This document shows positions 23,893-34,311 of a stretch of 64,000 nt of DNA, piece by piece (within the stretch, counting starts at the first letter, position 1; every line of letters starts with the position of its first letter). The notes under the pieces are model-generated. The model searched no databases. It was not told the origin of the DNA and was given only the letters and a program-made list of their open reading frames with translations. Origin of the DNA: Zarea fungicola (lineage: Eukaryota > Ascomycota > Sordariomycetes > Hypocreales > Cordycipitaceae). The stretch is taken from contig FWCC01000322.1 in the NCBI GenBank assembly GCA_900169235.1, forward strand, positions 30,726-94,725, in the 5' to 3' direction. A program made the translations under genes and the position numbers.

Positions 23893-24563
23893 ACTGAATG
23901 AGAAATGATTCTGCTATAAATTTAAATACCTTTATTCAACCAATGACCACCATTAGTATAACGGCATCTACTTTAAGGTCACTCTTCATACGCTTACCCA
24001 CTTTCCTCCTCAGTAATACTATCATCAGCGTCACATCGGCCGTTCCCATCACTGTTCGTGCTGATCTGGCCGCAGTGTAAATAACTAAAATAAAACCCTT
24101 CGTAGGAGATTGCCTTTCCATTCCGCTCTGGGGTGGCAAGTTTTATCATCTTTGCTACTGTTACAAATGCCAGCATCAATGCTGCCCTGGCCGCCCCAGG
24201 TCGCTGCTGCTGTTGTTGTAAGTGAGACTTCGGTCAAATATTGCCTTGCCAAGTGGTCTACGCTGTAGCTGAGCGGATGCAAAGCAATTGTTACAGTCAT
24301 CAAACGAACGTAGCCTTGAAATGATGTTGCCCTTGCGCATGCCCAACTCCGGCCTCTCACGACGCACGAGATTGGTGATTGCCTGGCCGAAATATGTGGT
24401 GAGCTTGCTCAGAAATGCCTCAAGAATCACTGGGTGCGATTTGTACTACTCTTGTTGCGAAATTTGTATCACGCTCAGGTGTTCTGGAACTTCCTCAGCC
24501 AACTTCTAGAGATTGCCTACTTTACAAGCGTCGTGTCTTGCACGCTTTGGGGGAATTACCAAT
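23893..24563. other. Convergent intergenic region of GH16 and GH72 genes
   Basis: 671 bp with no coding signal I can support; holds the two 3' UTRs. Confidence 0.35.
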
Positions 24564-26230
24564 CTAGAGCAAAAAAGTGAGAATACAAAGAAAGGGGAAA
24601 AGTCCAACAGAAAGTTTCGCTGATATGTTGTCCTTGGTCGAGGTTGTGTGCGGCGCGGCCACAGTAGCCGTCGCGGCCTGTTCGTTGACCTTTTTTGCCT
24701 CGGTGAGCATGCCTTTGCATTTCCCGTCGACGTCCGCCTTCTGGACTTTGGCGGCGCCGTCAAAATCACAGGCAGAGGCGCCGCTCTGCTGCTGCCGGTA
24801 GTATGCGTCCATGACAAAGGCCAGCTTGGCAGAGTCATCGCACATGCCGTACGAACCAAACACGCCAGTCGTGGTGTTGCCACTGATGCCCGCACAGAGC
24901 GCCTTGTTCTTGCTGCAGATAAAGTCAAAGATGCCTCCGTATGCATCCTTGGCCAGGTTCTGCTTGGGAACACACTCCAGGGAACGAACCATGCAGTCGC
25001 ACAGGCTCTTGTCGGGGGTTGGCGGCAGCGATGCGCTCGCCTGCCAGTTCGACCCCACCGCAGGACATTCACTCAGTCTCGCGTCTGTCGTGGCACCAGA
25101 GCCCTGGGGATCAATTTTGGCCATCTTCTTCTTCAGCGCGTCAAAGTTCTTCATCCTGACAGCCTCGCCGTCTCGGATCCGGACTAGACCTATGGAGGAA
25201 ATGTTAGTGGCGAGGGGCTGCAGGGCTGGTGGGTGAGGTGGCAAGTATACCAAAATCATTTGCTTCCTGAAAGTACATGTAAACAATGCCGCCGCTAAAG
25301 ACGGCGGTCATCTCCTTGGAGTAGAGGGCCTCGGTGTCCGTAAAAATGCGCGTCTCAGCACCCCCGCCTTCATTGCAGCCGTACTCTGCAAAGAAGACTG
25401 GGATGGAGTAATTTTGGAAGAACTCAATCTGTTTATCATAGCCGGAGATTTGCATGGTGCTGTCGCCGCACCAGGAGTAGATGTTGTAACCCCAAAAATC
25501 GGCAGCCTCTTCCATTTTTCCGCAGTTGAAATAGTTGGAGAGTTCTTTGCGGATATCTTCATCGTCGTTTGTGGCGTAGCCAACGCCGATCCATCGAGAG
25601 TTGTGCTTCTCATTAATGTACTGCTTCGTGTCGCGGATAGCAGCCTTGACGTACGCAGATGCAGCGGTATTGTTCTTGGCATTGGTGACTTCATTGCCAG
25701 CAAAGTATCCAATTACGTTGGAATGAGGCGACAGAGAATCAACGACTCTGCGGTATCTGTCAAAGAGTGCGACGTTCCACTGCGGCTCGTCCCTGTTAAT
25801 GGACAGGCTTGGCTCCCCAAGATCTGCGACAACATAGATGCCTGCTTCCTGAAGAAGTTGCATGCAGAAGCTGTGGTCTGCGTCGGGATCAATGGCATAG
25901 GTACGAATCGTATTTGTGCCCAGTTCTTTCAATAGGGGAATGTCACGCGCGCAGCTCTTCTTATCCGCCAGAGGGTCATGGTAGGTGGTCGCAGTTCCAA
26001 ATGTGGTCTGTCCGCCGCCAGCAGCAATCTCTTCCTGGTAGGCCACTCCTCGCATAAAGAACTGGGTGCCGTTTGGGAAAAAGAACTTGGAACCCTGTCG
26101 ACTGTCATTATTCTTGATTTCGCTGACGGTGAGTATGGAGTTGAGCTACCTTGATCACAATGGAGGGCAGTTCAGCGGAAACCGCGGCGGTTAGCGCGAC
26201 TATCGTCGCCTGCGCATAAATCAACTTCAT
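24564..26230 (-). CDS. GPI-anchored GH72 1,3-beta-glucanosyltransferase with X8/CBM43 domain (Gas1/Gel type)
   Basis: Elongates and cross-links wall beta-1,3-glucan at the outer plasma membrane. Three exons: 26230..26150, 26094..25251 and 25189..24564, which give 516 aa. The first join reads IVIK/GSKFFFPNGTQFFMRGVAY, the conserved start of the catalytic domain; the second reads EANDFG/LVRI. Signal peptide MKLIYAQATIVALTAAVSA. Acid/base E162 lies in YFAGNEVTN and the nucleophile E264 in FFAEYGCN, spaced as in yeast Gas1. An X8 Cys-box follows (CDCMVRSLEC ... FDFICSKNKALC ... YGMCDDSAK). A hydrophobic tail (LSVGLFPFLCILTFLL) is the GPI-anchoring signal. Lies next to a GH16 gene of the same wall polymer. 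Confidence 0.95.
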
Positions 26231-27442
26231 GATTCCAAGTTCACTGTCAGCATTAAGGACAAAATTTGTGTCGTAGAAAAGTCTCTGAATGCCTCGAAAT
26301 TACGCCTTGTAATTTATAATGAAGAGAAGTAATTTCCGGTCTTGGTCTTTGGAGTGTTTGTGAGTGAATATTTGGAGGCGTGTTGGAAGTGTTGGGAGTT
26401 GTTTGGATTCGCCAAGCAAGACGCTGCAGGTAATTTCGGCCTTATGCTTCCAGTCGTTTGCTTCCAACGTAAACCCGCCATGTATTCAAAATCATACCTA
26501 AGCAGGGCGCATGGATGGCAATGGTCTACAGAAGGTAAATTACGCGTGGCATCGTCAAGCTGCCCCCATGCCCAGTTGCTGCCCATTTACTGGCAGATTC
26601 TCTGCTTCATTTTGGCCACATATCCACTCTGCAAATTAACAGGTTCAGCTTGAACTGATATCCTTATATTCAGGAGTCATTTTGCCTTGGGCCAAGTCCT
26701 TGGAGTGGTCCATATTGGCTCCACTAACAAGCGTTCCATCTTGGCAGCCTTGGCCTAGTTCAACTCGCCGACGAGGTCATCGGCGACTTTTGAGGAATTG
26801 AACAAACAATGTATCGTTGAGTTCGGCTTTCGGAAAGGTAAAGAAAGAAAAAAGCAGCCCGCGCTACAGTGCAGAGTATGGAAAGAGGTTGAAAGATCGA
26901 GGCAGCCAAACTCGGTAACCCATGCCATGGAAAAATGACACGACACGAAACCGAAGCTTCAACTAGTTCTGAGGGGCCGAATAGTGAATATGCTGCAAGT
27001 CGGTCAGTGGGAGGGAAGCACATTAAACCGATAAAATTAAATAATTAAATAACATTAAAAGTCTCAATAAATAAAAGGGCATCATATATATTAAGTGGGT
27101 TTTTATATAATATTAACTATATAGAAGTAGTAATACATTTTTTAAATAGTAATTAATTTATATAAAATAGGAAAAAAGAATTCAAGTCCGTCAAGTGCAT
27201 GATGTAGGTGATCCTGGCCCTTACTCATCAAGATGGTTGGGGTGGTCACCGCAATTTATTGCACTAAATAACGTAATTATTTATCAATTCAAAAAGATTT
27301 CAGTGCTTCTGGGCACCTATTATTAGCCACCGAAAGCAAACTTGAATCAAAAGCGGGGTAGACTGTGGAAGCGACATATGTTTGCGCGCGGCTGTCTTGC
27401 TTTCTTCCAATATACCAGATAGTATTACAAACAGCCGACAAT
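26231..27442. other. Intergenic region with AT-rich block before the NLR gene
   Basis: 1.2 kb. The left half is ordinary sequence, the 5' region of the GH72 gene. From about 27010 to 27300 it becomes strongly A/T-rich (runs such as AAATAATTAAATAAC, TATATATTAAG), unlike its neighbours. No coding frame of interest. Confidence 0.4.
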
Positions 27443-30400
27443 ATGAGCACAGCAGGCGACGGGACTGGTAGGAGAAAATATACAGAGCCACAGCTCTCTG
27501 ATGACGATGATACCGTCCGCTGGAGCATCCAATCGACGGCAGTCAAAGTACAAAGGGGGACACAAAACCTCCAGTAAGTGCAACTGTGCAATTCTCTACA
27601 TCTTGCTCCCCTGGTTGACAGGTTTATGATAGCAAATCATTGCTTAATGCTAAGCAAATAATGGTTCTTAATCAACTTCACATTGCCCAAGGTGCCTTCT
27701 TCGATTCCTACGCTCAAGAACACAATCGGTATTGCTCGCCGAATACGCGAGTTAAACTGCTCCAACAGATTGCAAAATGGGCCAAGAATATAATCGCCGA
27801 GCCAATCTTTTGGTTGAATGGAAGGGCTGGAACGGGGAAGTCGACAATCTCTCGCACAGTGGCGAAAACATTTGCAGAGAACGGTCAACTTGGTGCCTCA
27901 TTCTTTTTCAAGAAGGGGGAGACTGATCGAAGCAGTCTATCCAAGTTCTTCATGACTATTGCGGCTGATTTGGTTGTAAAGAAGCCAGCAACTGCTCGTT
28001 ATATTGAAGCAGCTCTCAATTGCGACTCTTCAATTACAACGGCAAATGCCACTGACCAATTTCAAAAGCTTCTACTTGAACCTTTATCGAAAATCGATAT
28101 AGAAAGGGGACCCGTCGTTATTGTGGTTGATGCGCTGGACGAGTGTGAGCAAGAAGATGGCATTAATCGTCTTCTTTACTTGGTTTCTCGGCTTGAGACT
28201 GAACTGCCTGACCGTGTCAGAATATTCATGACTAGCCGGCCGGAAGAGCCGTTTCGTTCTCAATTTGAGAAAATCAAGAGAATAAATTCTCGCGTCATCT
28301 TGTGTGAGATAACCCAACCTATGGTTCAGCATGATATGGACGTTTTCCTGAGATACGAGCTATCTAGAATTCGAGCCAAGTTCAATAACCAGGTAACAAC
28401 AAAACAAAATCTCACCCTAGATTGGCCTGGCCAATCCAGCTTCGATAGGCTTATGAAGATGGCTTTTCCGCACTTTCTTGTTGCTGCCACTATTTGCCGC
28501 TTTATTGGTGATGAAAAAATTGGAATACCCAGGAAGCTGTTGGAGAGAGTGCTTTCTCAACCCAATTACGGCGTGTCACAACTCGAGATAGTTTACCGCT
28601 CTGTCTTGGATAACCTAATAGCGGAGGTATCTGTCAGCCAACAAGAACAAATCATCCAAGAGTTCCACCAAGTCGTTGGGTCTATTATTCTGCTCGCAAG
28701 TCCTCTATCGACATCTTCGCTGGCGAAATTACTCAGCATTTCCAAGGACGACATTGACAGCAGGCTAGATCTGCTGCACTCTGTTCTCAGAATACCTTCA
28801 GCAGAAGCGCCAGTGAGCCTTCTACACATATCATTTCGAGACTTCCTTCTATATCCCGAGGAGCCCGCAATGCCGTTTCGAGTAGATTGGAAGCAAACTC
28901 ATGCAAATCTGGCAGCCCACTGTCTGCGAGTATTAAATTGTCTCAAAAAGGACCTTTGTGATATAAAATCTCCAGGCACACCTCGATCTGATATCAGCTC
29001 CGAAGTAATCGACCGCTGTTTATCACCGGAGGTGCAATATTCCTGCCAATATTGGGTGTATCACTTCAAAGAGGCGGGTATTACTCTCTCTGAGGGCACA
29101 GATGCATATGATTTTTTACGAAACCACTTCCTTTACTGGATAGAGGCGTTAGCTCTTATTGGCAGGGCATCCGAGAGCCTTCGCTTGCTCAGTACACTAC
29201 GGTCACAATGTAAGGTAAGAGAGACTCGCTGTTACATATCCCAGTTAATTATTTGGCTTGTAGACTTACAGTGGTATAGGGAAAGTCTAACGTGAATATC
29301 TCCATGTTCCTAGAGGATGCGATTCGATTTGTACAGAAATACATGCCCACTATAAGCTCAACTCCTCTTCAGCTATATTCCTCACTGCTTATATTTGCAC
29401 CAAAGCAAAGCAAAATACGAACCATGTTCGAAAATTCCGATGATATAGCTAGATGGATATGCGTGAAACCACAAGTAGAAGAGTATTGGAATGATTGTCT
29501 GCAGACACTGGAGGGCCATTATCGCTGGGTTACGTCCGTGGCTTTCTCGCATGACTCAACGCTCGTGGCGTCAGGCTCAGGCGATGAGACAATTCGAATC
29601 TGGCGCGCCGACATAGGCGAGTGTGTGCAGACGCTGGCGGGTCATAGCCAACCAGTTACATCTGTGGTCTTCTCACATGACTCGACGCTCGTGGCGTCCG
29701 GCTCAGGCGAGATGGTGCGAATCTGGCGAGCGGTTACAGGCGAGTGTGTGCAGATACTGAAGGGCCATGGCCACAAGGTTACGTCTGTAGCCTTCTCGCA
29801 TGACTCGACATTCCTAGCGTCAGGCTCATACAAGACGGTGCGAATCTGGCGCGTCGACACAGGCGAGTGCGTGCAGACGCTGAAGGGCCAGAATCAATCG
29901 ATTACGTCCAACACAGGCAGGAACGTGCAGATACTGACGGGCCACAGTCAATCAATTACGACCGTGGTCTTCTCGCATGACTCAGCGCTCCTGGCGTCAG
30001 GCTCAGACAGGACGGTGCGAATCTGGCGTGCTGATACAGGCGAGTGCGTGCAGACGCTGTTGGGCCACAGCCAATTTGTTACGTCTATAGCCTTGTCGCA
30101 CGACTCGACGCTCCTGGCGTCAGGCTCAGACAAGATGGTGCGAATCTGGCGCGTAGACACAGGCGAGTGCGTGCAGACACTGAAGGGCCATCACCATAAG
30201 GTTACATCTGTGGTCTTCTCGCACGACTCGACGCTCGTGGCGTCGGGCTCAGACAGTGCGACAGCGAGAATCTGGCGCTCCGACACGGGCGAGTGCGTGC
30301 AGACGCTCGGCCATGAGGGCCGAGTTGCGACTGTGGTCTTCTCCCATGACTCGACGCTCCTGGCGTCTGGCTCAAGCGACACGACAGCTCGAATCTGGCG

Positions 30401-31382
30401 CGTTAATATAGGCGAGCGCGCTAATATAGGCGAGCCCGTACAGAGGCTGGCGGTCCTAGGCAGATCAGTTACGTCTGTTGTCTTCTCACATAATTCAACA
30501 CTTATTGCCACAGGCTCAAAGGATAGTGCAGTGCGAATCTGGCGCGCTGATACAGGCAAGTGCGTGCAGACGCTAGTAGGCCATGGATTCTGGGTTACGT
30601 CTGTGGTCTTCTCGCACGACTCAACGCTTGTTGCGTCAGGGTCATACGATAAGACAGTGCGAATCTGGCGTGCTGATATAGGCGATTGTATGCAGAAGCT
30701 AGTAGGCCATAACTTCTGGGTTAAGTGTGTGGTCTTTTCGCACGACTCAACGCTTATAGCATCAGGCTCGGACGATAAGACAGTACGAATCTGGCGTGCT
30801 GATATAGGCGAGTGCATACAGACGCTAGCAGGCCATGGCCTCTCAGTTAGGTCTGTGGTCTTCTCACACGACTCAACGCTTGTTGCATCAGGCTCAGACG
30901 ATAAGACAGTGCGAATCTGGCGCGCCGACACAGGCGAGTGCATGCAGATGCTAGCAGGCCATAGCCTCTTAGTTAGGTCCGTGGTCTTCTCGCACGACTC
31001 AAAGCTTATTGCATCAGGCTCGGACGATGAGACAGTACGAATCTGGCGCGCCGACACAGGCGAGTGCATCCAGACTTTAGACATTGGACTTGCTTCAAGA
31101 CGCCTTATATTCGACCGAAATAGCTCTTATATAATAACCGATGTTGGCGCTATTGCTATCAATGATGGCACTCTTGAGGTTGCGCAATTGTCTATGGAGT
31201 GTTTTAACTACAGGAAGGACCAAACTTGGATTACATGTGGTGGAAGAAAACTGCTGTGGCTTCCAGTTGAGTTTCAGCCGTCCTGCTCATCTGTATCGGG
31301 GACTACTATTGTAATAGGGTGTGTTTGGGGCGAGGTAATCATCGTCGGACTATCGCCTGATTGCTCTATAGCATGCGGATAA
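27443..31382 (+). CDS. NLR-like NACHT-WD40 protein (HET-D/HET-E/HNWD family architecture)
   Basis: Predicted STAND-type signalling NTPase of the fungal allorecognition/innate-immunity class. Exons: 27443..27573, 27633..29214 and 29280..31382, which give 1271 aa; the intron borders (GTAAGT/GATAG and GTAAGA/TATAG) are the ones that keep frame. An N-terminal segment of about 60 aa matches no effector domain I know. It leads into the pre-NACHT signature GAFFDSYAQEHNRYCSPNTR. NACHT: P-loop GRAGTGKS at 107-114, Walker B-like VVIVVDALDECEQ, sensor MTSRPEEPFRSQF. From about residue 640 to 1170 there are about 12 WD40 repeats of 41-42 aa, then a family-typical tail (CGGRKLLWLPVEFQPSCSSVSG). The frame is intact. 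The HET, Goodbye or lipase-like domain seen in relatives is absent. Confidence 0.9.
29490..31080 (+). repeat. WD40 repeat array (about 12 units of 123-126 bp)
   Basis: In-gene tandem repeat with the consensus C-VQTL-GH-xxx-VTSVVFSHDSTLVASGS-xxx-TVRIWRADTGE. Units are clearly alike at DNA level, most strikingly the last four (30570-31070). One unit at about 29871-29927 is truncated to 19 residues (CVQTLKGQNQSITSNTGRN). Another, near 30405-30440, carries an 18-bp internal duplication (NIGERANIGEP). A final degenerate unit (IGLASRRLIFDRNSS) closes the array. Confidence 0.88.
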
Positions 31383-32087
31383 CTGTCAGTACGAGCACCA
31401 ACCTTTGTCACCTGCACGGCGCTGGAGAGGAATTCTCCCAGCGGGTGTGCTTTGTGAGGTTCGGATCTAGCTTGTATTGACTCTATCTAACTATCTGCGG
31501 CGGGGGAAACCCCTCTGTAAATATAATACAATCAAAGCAGTAAAAACAAAACAAACGTACTGCCGGACCAAAGGCTCCGGTGACAGACGCGGGCTCCCGT
31601 CGTGAGGAGCTGACGCCGGCCGGTTCTTGTATCGCCAGCACACTTCCGTCGGTCAGGGCCGTACGCTAAGCTAGCGTGCGGGTGGCCGTACACTGATCCG
31701 TCGCCGTGGCAAGCTCGCTTGACTTTCGTGGAGACTTGTGGCTGACAAGGTTACGTAGAGGTATTGTCTTTGCAATGGTTGCTCCGTCTGCTAGTTAGGC
31801 TCGGCGAGTTTTCAGCCCTCCATCTTGGCGACTGTCTTTGGTGTGTGCGATCCTGTGATGCCAAGACATAAGTAGCCCGACAGTCAGGGGCTTGGACGGG
31901 AGTGGAGGAACTAAAAGGTTAACGAGCTTTAGGGGTAACCAGCTGTAGATTTCTGCATTGGTTTCTTGAGCGAGGTTCTCCATGTCTGGGTGTAACTGGG
32001 TCCAAGAAAATCACCAAAACTCGCGGAAAACCCTAACCATCAGGTGGACCGTAATGAGTTCTTTCATGAAAAGGGGGCCAGATGTAA

Positions 32088-32149
32088 CGCTGCTCCGACT
32101 CGCCGGGTCAGAACGCTGCTCCGACTCGCCGGGTCAGAACGCCGCTCCT
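32088..32149. repeat. Tandem repeat, 26-bp unit, about 2.4 copies
   Basis: CGCTGCTCCGACTCGCCGGG followed by TCAGAA occurs twice head-to-tail, then starts a third time with one substitution (CGCCGCTCC). Read directly from the sequence. Confidence 0.85.
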
Positions 32150-32897
32150 AGCAAGCGCCGACTTGGTATTCGGGCGGCAAGTGGACCACGCGGCGACTTA
32201 TTGGCACGGGAACATCCCATACCCTACTGAGATCTTTATTCAAGTACATTACTTTGTATCTACGGCCTGTAAATTTCGGTTCGACTTCGATTTACAAAGT
32301 CTTTTGTGACAGGTTTTAAGCAATGTGGAGTGCTACATGGGTTTCCATAGCTCAATCGTACGGATACAAATGCGTTAATACAGTTGATTAAACCAGTTTC
32401 CAATACCTTTGCCAACCCGTAAAGAATGAACCTGGCAGTAACCAGAGTAGGTCCTTGGAGGAGTTTTAATGGTAAGAGTCCAGGAGCAACCACTTGTAGT
32501 AAAAGGCTTTACAACCTCGGAAGGTTGGAATTCCTGACGTTGTACTGTAAGATGCGTAGCTCCCAGTGTGCTCTCATTAGGCTGGCGCTGTGCTGGTACC
32601 GTGTGTGAGGGATTGACTCCTGGTTATGCGATTTTGTTCTTCTACTTCTTCTTTATTCATAGACGATCCCAGCCGCCATTGAGGCAGCTATGTAGCGTTC
32701 TATCTACCTACTGATTTTGCTGTCATTGGTCCCAAAAACAAGGCTTTGTCCTGTCAGATGCTGGCCTTGCATTCGGATTAGATGACTCCATCATACAGGT
32801 GGCCATGTGTGGCAGTTTTGTGTCTCTGACTTGTCAAGCCTTTTCTGGCCTTGCAGTGTTTCTACTTGCACGAAATCACTGGTCTGCGCTATGTGTT

Positions 32898-33090
32898 AGA
32901 GTACTGTGGACGGAACTGTCTGGAACTGGCTTAATAGTCCCGTTCTTATCATCATCTTTGCTGATTGTAACCGCATTGGCACCTGTCAGATTCCGCCTTG
33001 TTGTTAATGGAGTAAAGATATGCTCGCAGGCCAATCTTTCCTGTGCGCATTTGCGTGATGGCTGATGGCTCTGCGTGTTGTGTTATGTGA
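32898..33090 (-). mobile_element. Relic of the 3' end of a Tad1-like LINE retrotransposon
   Basis: The minus-strand frame reads [20 protein letters not shown], continuing [14 protein letters not shown]. This resembles the region just after the RNase H domain in fungal Tad1-type LINE ORF2 proteins, where a TGKIGL-AYL block precedes a CxCG zinc-knuckle-like motif. A second fragment in another frame ([20 protein letters not shown], then a stop) resembles the extreme C-terminus of the same proteins. Frame shifts between the pieces, and I find no reverse transcriptase sequence upstream, so this is a dead, 5'-truncated copy. The family recall is from memory; a protein search would settle it. Confidence 0.55.
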
Positions 33091-34311
33091 GAGTGTTGCC
33101 TTTGCGGGGAATCGACGCAGCCAAAATGGCAGTCCTCACTACTACTACCAGTACCGTTGCCTGCGTACTGACGGCTACTTGCTGTCCCTACTTGCTGTCC
33201 TGTGGCTTGTATTGGACATCGTATTCGACCCCTGAGGCTGAGTTTTGGGGAGAGCTTCCGGGGAATTACAGTGGGTTGGGTTACGTACCTCTGATCCCTT
33301 TGCACATAAAATTCAGGGCAGCGTTCGAGAAGCTCCAGCGATGATCCGCTGAGCTCCAGCACGAGACTCCGCAAAAAGTGCAGGTCTTCTCCACTGAAGA
33401 TGGGATGGTGGACGGACGGCTTGTGAAAATCAGCAATCAGCGCCGCTGAGTGGCAAAGTGGTAACATGTGCCAGTACCACCTTGCAGGCTTGCAGGCTTG
33501 CACGCTGGCAACTGGCAGGCCGCTGCAACTCCCCGCCATTCCCCATAACCCTATTGCGCCAGCACCGGTGTGGCGCAGCTCAACTAGGCGTAGCGCTTCA
33601 TTTCAAGGGGGGGCGGCATGGCATCGGATTGGAACAGGGAGAGTCTGACCTGCAAGCGAGAGGATCAATGAACCCGCCACATGGTACCTGATTAGTTAGT
33701 TGGTACTCGGTCGGGTGCACTTACTCAGTAGTCTACCTGTATTCGAGCCTTGCTGGGCTGCGCTGCCCGTTGCCCACATTGGTTAAATTCTTATTGGCAC
33801 CTGCCTGTTTATCATTAATTAATATCCGTCCCCTAACTAGCAGTATGCCACTACCTCACCTCGCCCCATGACCTGGCCACATCCATCTTGCGCCTATCAA
33901 ACCCTTGACGACAATCTTTTCTTTGCTTCATTTCTTGCTTGAACTGTATTCTTGGCTGTATATCCTCCCGCTCATATCGCTTTCATTGATTTTTTTGCTC
34001 TTCCTTTTCTCTCTTTTTCGGCATTTTTTTTTTCTTGCTTTACAGTCGCCAAGTTGTCCTGTCAGCGTCGCCTATTGCTGGTAAGGAGCTCCCCCGCAAA
34101 GGAAAGCCAGCTGTCACCATTTCGCTGACCACCAAATCCGTCAGTCTCAGTCGAGAGAGAAAAACATGGTCGTCGAGTAAACAGACCCTCCGACAGTCAT
34201 CATTGAATTGATGCAACTCCATAATTGCGACAAAGTACAACCGGAACCATCCATCTGAAGAAAGCCGAGCCGCATCGCCAAGTCCTTCCCCGCGCAACGA
34301 ACCCGACCACC

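Larger units (their letters stand above)
31383..34311. other. Gene-free 2.9-kb stretch with transposon debris
   Basis: 3' UTR of the NLR gene, then GC-rich sequence at 31560-31740, a short tandem repeat at 32088, a LINE relic around 33000, and the pyrimidine-rich promoter of the GH47 gene at 33890-34050. No intact gene seen on either strand. Confidence 0.45.

Noticed and set aside
31795..31983. 62-codon minus-strand frame in the NLR-GH47 interval
   Set aside because: Suggestive of mobile-element protein, but I could not tie it to a known motif.
33430..33500. Sequence GAGTGGCAAAGTGGTAACATG resembling a tRNA A box
   Set aside because: No matching B box or foldable acceptor stem follows within tRNA distance.
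32952..33539. 195-codon minus-strand frame as a complete gene
   Set aside because: Only its last third resembles anything, and that part looks like a LINE C-terminus; the upstream part has no match to LINE or cellular proteins I know, so it is debris.
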